A stretch of DNA of 64,000 nucleotides from Porphyromonadaceae bacterium UBA4262. Lineage in GTDB: Bacteria; Bacteroidota; Bacteroidia; Bacteroidales; Muribaculaceae. The stretch's first letter is position 1. Each line of letters starts with the position of its first letter. A program made the translations under genes and the position numbers. The DNA lies in contig DGWI01000034.1 of assembly GCA_002396085.1 (NCBI GenBank), positions 34,483 through 98,482 on the forward strand. The letters run 5' to 3'. The notes under the pieces are model-generated. The model was not told the DNA's origin. It did no database searches and saw nothing but the letters and a program-made list of their open reading frames with translations. Below, in pieces: positions 33,531 through 41,948 of the stretch.

Positions 33531-34655
33531 ATGAAAAAGTATCTTTCAACCATGCTGGTTGCCTGCCTGGTGGCGGGCAACCTTGTTGCTGCCCAACGCC
33601 TGCCCAGCGATGCCGAGTTGCGCCGCATGGCGGCACAGATGCTCATGGTGGGATTCCGTGGCGACACGGTGACCGACGACTGCGACGCGGCACGCTATGT
33701 GCGTGACTTGGGCGTGGGCGCCATCATCCTGTTTGATGTCGACCTCACGGGCGATGCAACAATCGGCTCGCGCAACGTCACCAGCCGCGACCGACTGCAA
33801 CGCATGACAGCACAATTGCAACGCTGGGCCAACGGACGACTGATCATCGCACTGGATCAGGAGGGTGGACGGGTGCAACGCCTCAAGCCCCAATATGGCT
33901 ACGAGCCCATTCCGTCAGCAGCCCGCATCGGCCAGATGGCACGTGCCGACTCGACCCGATACTATGGCCGCCTGATGGCTCGGCAACTGTCGAGCAGTGG
34001 TGTGAACGTCAACCTAGCACCCGATGTCGACATTCTCAACCCCGACTGCCCAGCACTGGGCAAGATAGACCGTTGCTACGCAGCCTCGCCATCGGTGATA
34101 GCCTGGCATGCGGGCATGGTCATCGACGAGCACCGCAAGCAGGGCGTGCTATGCACGCTCAAGCACTTTCCTGGCCACGGCAGCGCTGTGGGTGACTCAC
34201 ATTGGGGACTGGTCGACGTGACCGACACCTGGCAACCGACCGAACTGCGCCCCTTCGACCTGCTCATTGAGCAAGGCAAGGCCGACCTGGTGATGACGGC
34301 ACACATCTTCAACCGCCACCTCGACCCCGACTACCCCGCCACCTTGTCACACAAGATGCTCACAGGCGTGCTGCGTGAGCAACTGCATTACGATGGTGTC
34401 ATCCTGAGCGACGACATGTACATGCAGGGCATCATCGACAACTTCCAGATTGAACCCGCACTGGTACTGGCCATCAATGCCGGCTGCGACATGCTGTGCG
34501 TGGGCAACAACATCTCGACTGGCTTTGAGGCCGACCGCCCCTTCCGCCTCGTTGACATGATTGTCAAGGCTGTGAAAGACGGCCGCATCCCCCTGAAGCG
34601 CATACAAGAAGCAAACAAACACATTAACGCACTGAAAAATAAGATACTACAATGA
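33531..34655 (+). CDS. Exported glycoside hydrolase family 3 (NagZ-like beta-N-acetylhexosaminidase)
   Basis: A 374-residue single-domain GH3 enzyme with a signal peptide (LVACLVAGNLVAAQ). The NagZ-type catalytic loop KHFPGHGSAVGDSHW (His-Asp acid/base dyad, near residue 205) and the nucleophile region VILSDDMYMQGI are intact, as is the substrate-binding segment ALDQEGGRVQRLKP. It is expected to release N-acetylglucosamine from muropeptides or other glycans. Unlike the cytoplasmic NagZ of enterobacteria it is exported. The stop overlaps the start of the nucleoside kinase by four bases (ATGA), so the two are translationally coupled. Confidence 0.9.
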   Translation: MKKYLSTMLVACLVAGNLVAAQRLPSDAELRRMAAQMLMVGFRGDTVTDDCDAARYVRDLGVGAIILFDVDLTGDATIGSRNVTSRDRLQRMTAQLQRWANGRLIIALDQEGGRVQRLKPQYGYEPIPSAARIGQMARADSTRYYGRLMARQLSSSGVNVNLAPDVDILNPDCPALGKIDRCYAASPSVIAWHAGMVIDEHRKQGVLCTLKHFPGHGSAVGDSHWGLVDVTDTWQPTELRPFDLLIEQGKADLVMTAHIFNRHLDPDYPATLSHKMLTGVLREQLHYDGVILSDDMYMQGIIDNFQIEPALVLAINAGCDMLCVGNNISTGFEADRPFRLVDMIVKAVKDGRIPLKRIQEANKHINALKNKILQ

Positions 34656-36325
34656 ATAACGACCTCAATATCTACTGCGTCAATACGGGGCAGTACATCC
34701 CGGTGACTGGCGGCGAGACACTGCTCGACATCTACAACCGCATGGAACCCAAGCCGCATGACGCACCCATGCTAGCACTGGTCAACAACAAGAGCGAAGA
34801 CCTCAGTTTCAGCGTCTTCCGCCCCAAGCAAGTTGAGTATATCGGACAGGAGCACCCATCGGTGCAGCGAGCCTACATCCGCTCGCTATGCATGGTCATG
34901 TACAAGGCCGTCAACGACCGCTATCCCGGCAAGAGGCTGAGGTTCATGCACTCGGTGAGCAATGGATACTATTGTGTGTTCAAGCACGAGGACAAACCCA
35001 TCTTGGCCGAAGTGTTGGATCGCGTGAAGTCGAAGATGGAGGAGATTATCGAGAACGACATCCCCTTTGTGGGTCATGAACGGCTCACCAAGGATGTGGT
35101 CGACATGTTCCGCCAGCAAGGCCTCAACGACAAGGTGCGTCTGCTCAGCACAGTACACAACCTCTATACACGCTACTACCAGTTGGGAGACATTATCGAC
35201 AGTTTCTATGGCCCATTGGTGCCCTCGACAGGCTATCTGAAGTCCTTCGACCTGCGGCTCTATGAGGACGGCATGCTCCTGTTGGGTGCCGATAGCAACA
35301 ATCCCTCACAGCCAGCCCCGTTCACGCCACAGCCCAAAATGTTCAAAGCCTTCACCGAGTACACCCACTTCAACGACATCATCGGCCTGGACGATGTGGG
35401 CATGCTCAACAAGGGCATCAAGAGCAAGTATGCCTCGATGCTCATCAGCGTTGCCGAGGCATTGCACAACAAGAAGTTTGCCGAGATAGCCTATGATATC
35501 GCTCAGCGTTATCACCAGGGCGGTGCTCGTGTCGTGCTCATTGCCGGGCCATCGTCGAGCGGCAAGACCACCAGCAGCAAGCGACTGGCCATCCAGCTGG
35601 TGACCAACTACATTAAGCCGAAGGTGATAGCCCTGGACAACTACTTTGTCAACCGCACCGAGACCCCCCGCGACGAGACTGGCGACTATGACTACGAGTC
35701 GCTCTATGCGCTCGACCTCAAGCAGTTCAACCAAGACTTGACCGACCTGCTGGCCGGCAAAGAAGTGAAAATGCCCACCTACAATTTCGCCCAGGGGCAA
35801 CGCGAGTATCGTGGCGACACACTCCGGCTTGAAGACAACAACGTGCTGCTCATCGAGGGCATCCACGGCCTGAACCCCGAGTTAACTCGGCAGATACCTG
35901 AGAACCAGAAGTACCGCTTGTATGTCAGTGCGCTCACTACCCTGTGCATCGACGACCACAACTGGATTCCGACAACCGACAACCGCCTGTTGAGGCGCAT
36001 CGTGCGTGATGCCAAGTACCGTGGAGCCAGTGCCCGCGACACCATCGCTCGATGGGACAGTGTGCGCCGTGGCGAGCAGAAGTGGATTTTCCCCTATCAG
36101 GAGAATGCCGATGCCACATTCAACTCGTCACTCCTCTTCGAGTTGGCCGTCATGCGCAACTATGCCGAGCCAGTGCTCAAGCAGGTGCCCGCCGACTGCC
36201 CCGAGTATGCCGAGGCCTGGCGACTGTTGCGATTCCTCAGCTACTTCGAGCCCCTCGAGGAGAAAGACATCCCTAGCACCAGCCTGCTGCGTGAGTTCCT
36301 GGGCGGTTCATCGTTCCACTATTAA
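34652..36325 (+). CDS. TGS-domain nucleoside (uridine) kinase
   Basis: A 557-residue protein of the Bacteroidetes nucleoside-kinase family. Order: a TGS-like N-terminal domain (about 1-65), a threonyl-tRNA-synthetase-like additional domain (about 66-230) and a C-terminal uridine kinase/PRK domain. The P-loop GPSSSGKTTSSKRL is near residue 300, followed by IALDNYFVNR and DYDYESLYALDL. Expected reaction: phosphorylation of uridine, cytidine or another nucleoside by ATP. The role of the TGS part is unknown. It is coupled to the upstream GH3 gene and followed by folA after 24 bases. Confidence 0.88.
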   Translation: MNNDLNIYCVNTGQYIPVTGGETLLDIYNRMEPKPHDAPMLALVNNKSEDLSFSVFRPKQVEYIGQEHPSVQRAYIRSLCMVMYKAVNDRYPGKRLRFMHSVSNGYYCVFKHEDKPILAEVLDRVKSKMEEIIENDIPFVGHERLTKDVVDMFRQQGLNDKVRLLSTVHNLYTRYYQLGDIIDSFYGPLVPSTGYLKSFDLRLYEDGMLLLGADSNNPSQPAPFTPQPKMFKAFTEYTHFNDIIGLDDVGMLNKGIKSKYASMLISVAEALHNKKFAEIAYDIAQRYHQGGARVVLIAGPSSSGKTTSSKRLAIQLVTNYIKPKVIALDNYFVNRTETPRDETGDYDYESLYALDLKQFNQDLTDLLAGKEVKMPTYNFAQGQREYRGDTLRLEDNNVLLIEGIHGLNPELTRQIPENQKYRLYVSALTTLCIDDHNWIPTTDNRLLRRIVRDAKYRGASARDTIARWDSVRRGEQKWIFPYQENADATFNSSLLFELAVMRNYAEPVLKQVPADCPEYAEAWRLLRFLSYFEPLEEKDIPSTSLLREFLGGSSFHY

Positions 36326-36349
36326 TCAATTAAGAATTAATCATTTAGA

Positions 36350-36886
36350 ATGAAGATGGAGTCTACAATGGTGCAATGTGGAACAGCACAATTATCGGCG
36401 ATTGTGGTAGTGGCCCAGGATGGAGCCATCGGGCGTGACGGAGGGCTATTGTGCCACCTGCCTGCCGACCTCAAGCACTTCAAGAATCTGACAATGGGTC
36501 ATAGCATCGTCATGGGGCGGCGCACGTTTGAGTCGTTCCCTAAGGGGGCATTGCCTGGCCGACAGAACATCGTCATCACCCGCAATCGCAATTATCACCC
36601 CGACGGTGTGACCGTCGTTCACAGTATCGACAAGGCCCTGCAAGCCGCCATGATGCCGGGCGACATCTTCATCATCGGCGGAGCGCAGATCTATGCCGAG
36701 ACCTTCGACATGGTGCAGACGTTGCACTTGACACGGCTGCATGCCACCTTCGATGAGGCCGATGCCTTCTTCCCCACCATCGACCCCGACGAGTGGCAGG
36801 AACTCGACTGCGAGCGGCATGAGGCCGACGAGCGTAACCCCTATGATTACGACTTCGTCACCCTGAAGCGTAAATTTTCTTTTTAG
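36350..36886 (+). CDS. folA: Dihydrofolate reductase
   Basis: A 178-residue DHFR, NADPH-dependent, which regenerates tetrahydrofolate. Motifs: IVVVAQDGAIGRDGGLLCHL, with the acid-bearing LPADLKHFK (Asp at the substrate site), GHSIVMGRRTFESFP and IIGGAQIYAE. The start could be ATG 36350 or ATG 36356; a slightly long N-terminus (about 12 residues before the first strand) suggests the later one is possible. Thymidylate synthase is not adjacent. The stop codon lies inside the first unit of a heptamer array. Confidence 0.93.
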   Translation: MKMESTMVQCGTAQLSAIVVVAQDGAIGRDGGLLCHLPADLKHFKNLTMGHSIVMGRRTFESFPKGALPGRQNIVITRNRNYHPDGVTVVHSIDKALQAAMMPGDIFIIGGAQIYAETFDMVQTLHLTRLHATFDEADAFFPTIDPDEWQELDCERHEADERNPYDYDFVTLKRKFSF

Positions 36887-36952
36887 TTGTTAGTTGTTGG
36901 GCCTTAGACTTTAGACTAGCGACTAAAAACTAAAAGCTAAAAACTAAACTAC
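36883..36952. repeat. Heptamer array (TTAGTTG / TTAGACT / AAAAACT)
   Basis: Ten in-phase 7-bp units run from TTAGTTG through TTAGACT to AAAAACT and AAAAGCT. The first unit contains the folA stop codon; the array ends just before the next gene. Confidence 0.85.
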
Positions 36953-36972
36953 ATGTAATGCTCAAGAGAACT

Positions 36973-37401
36973 ATGAAACAGATTAGCGTTATTGCGGCAG
37001 TGATGCTGCTGGCCTTGCTGGTCGGCATGCCCGCCTCCGCTCAGAGCCAGCTCATTCAGGCCGACACGGTCAGTGCCGCCGAGCAGGCAGATTACCAAAT
37101 ACTCACAGGCAAGATTGGTCCATACGAGGTGAAGATGCACCTGCGCATCAGCGGGGCGCAAGACGATGACGAGGTGGGTTACTACTACTACACGGCCCAC
37201 CCCGACAACCGCTTCAAGCTCAAGATGATCAGCATGGTGGCGGTCAATGCCAAGGGCACCATGGAACTAGTCCTGCACGAGTACACCGCACAGGGCAAGA
37301 ACACCGGTACCTTTGACGGCAACTATGAGTGCCGCGGCGACCACTATGCTGGCACGTTCACCAATTCCAAGGGAGAGAAATTCAAGTTTGTCCTTGAGTA
37401 G
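36973..37401 (+). CDS. Small exported protein of unknown function
   Basis: About 142 residues (or 147 from ATG 36958) with a signal peptide (ISVIAAVMLLALLVGMPASAQ). The mature protein is predicted to be a small beta-barrel, with strands YQILTGKIGPYEVKMHLRI, EVGYYYYT and GTFDGNYECRGDHYAGTF; the last resembles lipocalin-like small beta proteins. No family is firmly recognised. It ends 13 bases before the M16 protease gene and is probably co-transcribed with it. Confidence 0.65.
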   Translation: MKQISVIAAVMLLALLVGMPASAQSQLIQADTVSAAEQADYQILTGKIGPYEVKMHLRISGAQDDDEVGYYYYTAHPDNRFKLKMISMVAVNAKGTMELVLHEYTAQGKNTGTFDGNYECRGDHYAGTFTNSKGEKFKFVLE

Positions 37402-37414
37402 AAGCTGCCACACA

Positions 37415-38638
37415 ATGGACAACACCTACACCACACACACCTTGCCCAACGGGCTGCGCATGGTGCACGTGCGCACCGGCTCGCCCGTGGCCTGGTGCGG
37501 CCTGGCCGTCAATGCCGGCAGCCGCGACGACGGCGAGGGACGCTACGGACTGGCACACTTTGTCGAGCACACCATCTTCAAGGGGACGACCCACCGCCGC
37601 TCGTGGCACATCATCAACCGCATGGAGAGCATCGGCGGCGAGCTGAATGCCTACACCACCAAGGAGCACACCATGGTCTACTCGGTGTTTCCTGCCCAAC
37701 ATCTGGCGAGGGCTGTAGAACTGATTGCCGACCTGGTGAGATACTCAACTTTTCCACACGACGAGATTGAGCGCGAGCGTGATGTTGTACTCGAGGAGGC
37801 CGATAGTTATCGCGACACGCCCAGCGATGCCGTCTACGATGACCTGGAGGATATCTTGTTTGCCGGCAGTGCACTGGGCCACAACATCCTGGGCGTGGAG
37901 CAGCACCTGCGCAACATGGGGTCGGATGAGTGCATGAACTATCTCAAGACACTCTATGTGCCCGACAATATGGCATTCTTTGTCGTCGGGCCCATGCCAC
38001 CCGAGCGGGCATTCCGTCTGGGCGAGCGCTATCTGGGTGGCATGGACTGCCCACTGCAACGTGCACCGCGCGAGGTGCCAGTGGTCAACACCCCCAGTCG
38101 CCACACGGTTGAGTTAGGCTTGCATCAGGCACACACGGTTGTGGGCACACGCCTGCCCAACATGTACAGTGACGAGCGCTTCGCCCTGTCACTGCTCAAC
38201 AACATCTTGGGTGGGCCCGGGATGAACTCACTGCTCAACGTGCAGTTGCGAGAGCGTCGAGGATATGTCTACACCGTCGAGTCCAGCATCAGCCTGATGA
38301 GCGACTGCGGCATGATGCAGATCTACATGGGCTGCGATGTCAGTGACATCAAGTCGAGTCTGCGAGTCATCGACCATGTCACCCACGACTTGGCCGAAAC
38401 TTGCCTGAGCGAACGCCGTCTTGAAGCAGCCAAGCGCCAATATTGCGGCCAGTTGCTGCTATCGGCCGACAGTGCCGAGTGGACCGCAATGAATGCGGGC
38501 CGCAACATGCTGTGCCATGGGCAGTGTACCACGCTCGACCAGATGGTGGATTGCATCAGCGCCGTCACCCCCGAGCAGGTGCGTCATGCCGCCCGCCACA
38601 TCACCCTGGACCGAGCCACCATCCTCACCATGCGATGA
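37415..38638 (+). CDS. M16 (insulinase/pitrilysin) family zinc protease
   Basis: A 407-residue processing-peptidase-like protein. The inverted zinc motif HFVEH is at residues 48-52 in YGLAHFVEHTIFKGT; the third ligand lies in the VVLEEADSYRDTPSD region. The family's GGELNAYTTKEHTMVY and the second-domain RRGYVYTVESS are also present. Length matches the short bacterial M16B type (YmxG/PqqL-like). No signal peptide is apparent, so it is cytoplasmic. Expected role: cleavage of peptides or leader sequences. The start ATG 37415 is where the family begins (TTHTLPNGLRMVHV). Confidence 0.88.
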   Translation: MDNTYTTHTLPNGLRMVHVRTGSPVAWCGLAVNAGSRDDGEGRYGLAHFVEHTIFKGTTHRRSWHIINRMESIGGELNAYTTKEHTMVYSVFPAQHLARAVELIADLVRYSTFPHDEIERERDVVLEEADSYRDTPSDAVYDDLEDILFAGSALGHNILGVEQHLRNMGSDECMNYLKTLYVPDNMAFFVVGPMPPERAFRLGERYLGGMDCPLQRAPREVPVVNTPSRHTVELGLHQAHTVVGTRLPNMYSDERFALSLLNNILGGPGMNSLLNVQLRERRGYVYTVESSISLMSDCGMMQIYMGCDVSDIKSSLRVIDHVTHDLAETCLSERRLEAAKRQYCGQLLLSADSAEWTAMNAGRNMLCHGQCTTLDQMVDCISAVTPEQVRHAARHITLDRATILTMR

Positions 38639-38739
38639 TGCTTTCGCACGTGACGGCAAAGTGTTAAAAATGCTCGATTATTTGACTATTTCAAATATAA
38701 TTCATATCTTTACAACTTCATTTCTAATATATATTGACT

Positions 38740-39195
38740 ATGATTGAATATTTCTCCCAAAATCTGTGGCAAGTGTGGGCTATCATTGCTGTGGTTAGTC
38801 TAATTTTGGAGTTGTTCTCGGGCGACTTCTTCATCATGTGTTTTGCCATCGGTGCGGCAGTTTCGCTGCTGTGTGCGCTGTGCGGGTTGAGCCTGACGGC
38901 ACAAATCATCATTTTTTCTGTGGCATCGGTGCTGAGCGTGCTCTTTGTGCGCCCTGTGGCTCTGAAATATTTTCATCGCAACGACCCCCAACGCGCCAGT
39001 AATGCCGATGCGCTGCTGGGACGCGAAGGACGGGTGAGCCAGACCATCGTGGCTGGCGGCGACGGACGTGTTGCCATTGATGGCGATGACTGGAAGGCCG
39101 TCTCGGCCGACGGCAGTGCCATCGCTCAGGGCACACCGGTGCGTGTAGTGGGCCGCGAGAGCATCATCATCACTGTTGAGACTATTAACTCTTAA
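38740..39195 (+). CDS. NfeD family membrane protein (short form)
   Basis: About 151 residues: two or three N-terminal transmembrane helices (IIAVVSLILELFSG, FIMCFAIGAAVSLLCAL, IIIFSVASVLSVLFV) followed by an OB-fold domain (NADALLGREGRVSQTIVAGG ... GTPVRVVGRES). NfeD proteins pair with stomatin-like SPFH proteins in membrane microdomains; the SPFH gene follows after 25 bases. The start is ATG 38740 rather than the TTG six bases earlier. Confidence 0.88.
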   Translation: MIEYFSQNLWQVWAIIAVVSLILELFSGDFFIMCFAIGAAVSLLCALCGLSLTAQIIIFSVASVLSVLFVRPVALKYFHRNDPQRASNADALLGREGRVSQTIVAGGDGRVAIDGDDWKAVSADGSAIAQGTPVRVVGRESIIITVETINS

Positions 39196-39220
39196 TTCTC
39201 CATTCTAAAATTCTACAATA

Positions 39221-40174
39221 ATGACTACTTTTCCCATCTTTCTGGCAGTCATCGTGGTGCTGGCCTTGGTGCTGGTCAAGATGAGCCTTGTCATCATCCC
39301 GCAAAGCGAGACCAAGATTATCGAGCGTCTGGGCAAATACTACGCTACGCTCAAGCCCGGTATCAATATCATCATCCCGTTTATCGACCGCGCTAAGCCC
39401 ATCGTCACCCTGTCGGGCGGACGATATGTCTACACCAGTTCAATCGACCTGCGCGAGCAAGTGTACGACTTCGACAAGCAGAATGTCATCACCAAGGACA
39501 ACATCTTGATGCAAATCAACGCACTGCTCTACTTCCAGATTGTCGACCCATTCAAGGCTGTGTACGAGATCAACAATCTGCCCAACGCCATCGAGAAGTT
39601 GACACAGACCACGCTGCGCAACATCATCGGCGAACTGGAACTAGACGAGACACTGACCTCACGCGACACCATCAACAGCAAACTGCGTGCTGTGCTCGAC
39701 GATGCCACCAACAAGTGGGGCATCAAGGTCAACCGCGTCGAGTTGCAAGATATCACACCGCCGCAGAGCGTGCTCCAAGCCATGGAGAAACAGATGCAGG
39801 CCGAGCGCAACAAGCGTGCAACCATCCTCACCAGCGAGGGACAGAAGGCTGCTGCCATCTTGCAGTCAGAGGGCCAGAAGACAGCACGCATCAACCAAGC
39901 CGAGGCCGACAAGCAGACCGAGATCTTGCGCGCCGAGGGTGAGGCACAGGCTCGCATCCGTCGTGCCGAGGCCGAGGCCATCGCCATCGACAAGATGACC
40001 GAGGCCGTGGGCAAGAGTGCCAACCCTGCTCACTACCTGCTGGCGCAGAAGTATATCGGCATGCTTGAGGATGTGGCTAGCGGCGACAAGACTAAGACAG
40101 TGTATCTCCCCTACGAAGCCACCAATCTGATGGGCTCCATAGGCGGCATTAAGGATTTGTTTAAGAGCGAATAA
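39221..40174 (+). CDS. SPFH / band-7 (stomatin-like, QmcA-type) protein
   Basis: A 317-residue membrane-anchored scaffold protein. The N-terminal hydrophobic segment (FLAVIVVLALVLVKMSLVI) is followed by the band-7 domain (PQSETKIIERLGKYYATLKPG ... FDKQNVITKDNILMQINALLYF) and a long charged coiled-coil with GQKAAAILQSEGQKTARIN and EAEAIAIDKM. It is classically paired with NfeD, as here, and forms oligomeric membrane microdomains. The stop codon overlaps the start of the first CotH gene (TAATG), linking the surface cluster to this pair. Confidence 0.93.
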   Translation: MTTFPIFLAVIVVLALVLVKMSLVIIPQSETKIIERLGKYYATLKPGINIIIPFIDRAKPIVTLSGGRYVYTSSIDLREQVYDFDKQNVITKDNILMQINALLYFQIVDPFKAVYEINNLPNAIEKLTQTTLRNIIGELELDETLTSRDTINSKLRAVLDDATNKWGIKVNRVELQDITPPQSVLQAMEKQMQAERNKRATILTSEGQKAAAILQSEGQKTARINQAEADKQTEILRAEGEAQARIRRAEAEAIAIDKMTEAVGKSANPAHYLLAQKYIGMLEDVASGDKTKTVYLPYEATNLMGSIGGIKDLFKSE

Positions 40175-41877
40175 TGGTCATGCTCAGGGCTGCTTGGTAC
40201 ATATCCATCCTGATGTTGGCGGGGCTTTCCTGTCATGGCCAGTTGTTCATTGACGGACACCACCTTGTACATGACCGATGGGCAGGACGCTACCTGTGTG
40301 CGGTTCCTGACGATTGGTTTGGTACCGATCACAGTGCACTGGTGACTGTCGACACGGCATATACATACAGTCATTTGAGCAACTTCACACTCGATGGTAT
40401 ACCCATCACAGCCAACGGAACGACGGTTACCTTCGCAGCTATGGATGGCATCACTCCACATCGCATAACTGCTGACGTCTGGGGAGGTGAGACGCTCGAC
40501 ATGGAGATATTGTTCACCTGCCTGCCTCTGCTCGAAGTGACGGCACCCTTGAGCACCGAATATCAACACGGCACATTCGTCCTGCATCATCCCGATAGCG
40601 CACAGACCCTGCACTTGCAAGGACGCATCAAGTGGCGTGGTCGCACAACCCTAATGGAGGGGCGCCACAAACGAAACTTCCACATCAAACTCGAGGATGA
40701 ACAAGGCGAGAAGCAGAATGTCAAACTGCTGGGCATGCGCGATGACAATAGTTGGATGCTCGATGGCGGACAAACCGACCTGAGCCGTATCCGCAACCAT
40801 GTGGCGCAAGAATTGTGGCTTGACATGGCCGCCAAGCCCTACTATGCCGACCTTGAGCCCAAGGCACGCAGCGCTGTGCGGGGCGAGCTCATCGAACTCA
40901 TCGTCAACGGACAGTACGAGGGCATCTACACATTGAGCGAGGCCATGGATCGCAAGCAGATGAAACTCGCCAAGTATGAAACCGACAGTGCCGGCAACCA
41001 CATCATCCACGGACAATTATGGAAGGCTGTAGACTACACCAACGGCACCACTTTCACGGGAGTAACCGACTATGACAACACGCAGCCCAACTGGTATGGT
41101 TTTGAAACCAAGTATCCCGATCTGGACGAGGTGTTCCCCACCGACTACTCTATCCTGCACGAGGGTGTGCGCTTTGCACGATTTGCTTATGACTACCTGT
41201 GGCGCCGCATGGCCAAAGACTACTATGACTTGCCTGTGATGCGCGACTACTTGATTTTCTTGCAAGTGCTACTGGCTATCGACAACACATCCAAGAATAT
41301 CTACTGGGCGGTCTATGACCGTGAGCAGGACACCAAACTCACCCTGGCTGTGTGGGACTTGGACTGCACCGTCGGGCAAGACTGGACCAACACGCCATTC
41401 CGACCCCAGGAGCGAGTAGGGCCAGAGATCAAATGGAGAATCACCAACAACGTGTTGGGGCGGCTCAATGTGCTCATTGCCGACTTCCATCAGGACGTGA
41501 TTGACCACTACCATGAGTTGCGCAAAGGGCCATTGCACGCCGACTCGCTCATCAACCGTTATCACCGTCACATCGACCGACTCATCTATGCCGGTGCGGC
41601 AGCACGCGAGAGTGACCGTTGGAGCGGTGACAGCGACCTGGGCGGCCACATTCTGGATTGGGAGGCCGAAAAGCAGTATATTGCCGACTGGTTGCGGCGG
41701 CGACTGCACTTCTTGGATAACAACACCTTTGCCCTAGCGGCCATCGAGACAGTGACCGACAACACCTTACCGACGACAGGTATCATCTACGACCTATTGG
41801 GCCGACCCATGCCCGAAGGCCAAACCCTATCACCCGGCATCTATGTGCGAGACGGTCAGAAATTTATCGTGCATTAA
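40174..41877 (+). CDS. CotH-kinase family protein 1, T9SS-like tail
   Basis: A 567-residue exported protein. A signal peptide (ISILMLAGLSCHGQ) is followed by a beta-rich domain of about 130 residues and a CotH kinase domain (about 140-510). The domain contains RGRTTLMEGRHKRNFHIK, LLGMRDDNSWMLDGG, YEGIYTLSEAMDRKQMKLAK and the metal-site motif AVWDLDCTVGQDW. CotH relatives are atypical protein kinases (spore coat and fungal surface proteins). The tail ends IYDLLGRPMPEG ... GIYVRDGQKFIVH, resembling type IX secretion sorting domains. The two following paralogues instead end in dockerin-like loops. The start overlaps the SPFH stop. Confidence 0.85.
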   Translation: MVMLRAAWYISILMLAGLSCHGQLFIDGHHLVHDRWAGRYLCAVPDDWFGTDHSALVTVDTAYTYSHLSNFTLDGIPITANGTTVTFAAMDGITPHRITADVWGGETLDMEILFTCLPLLEVTAPLSTEYQHGTFVLHHPDSAQTLHLQGRIKWRGRTTLMEGRHKRNFHIKLEDEQGEKQNVKLLGMRDDNSWMLDGGQTDLSRIRNHVAQELWLDMAAKPYYADLEPKARSAVRGELIELIVNGQYEGIYTLSEAMDRKQMKLAKYETDSAGNHIIHGQLWKAVDYTNGTTFTGVTDYDNTQPNWYGFETKYPDLDEVFPTDYSILHEGVRFARFAYDYLWRRMAKDYYDLPVMRDYLIFLQVLLAIDNTSKNIYWAVYDREQDTKLTLAVWDLDCTVGQDWTNTPFRPQERVGPEIKWRITNNVLGRLNVLIADFHQDVIDHYHELRKGPLHADSLINRYHRHIDRLIYAGAAARESDRWSGDSDLGGHILDWEAEKQYIADWLRRRLHFLDNNTFALAAIETVTDNTLPTTGIIYDLLGRPMPEGQTLSPGIYVRDGQKFIVH

Positions 41878-41948
41878 TTATAAGTTCCAGACATGCAGTC
41901 AAATCACTCATATACATAATATTTGAGGTTTTTCTTTGTTATATAGTT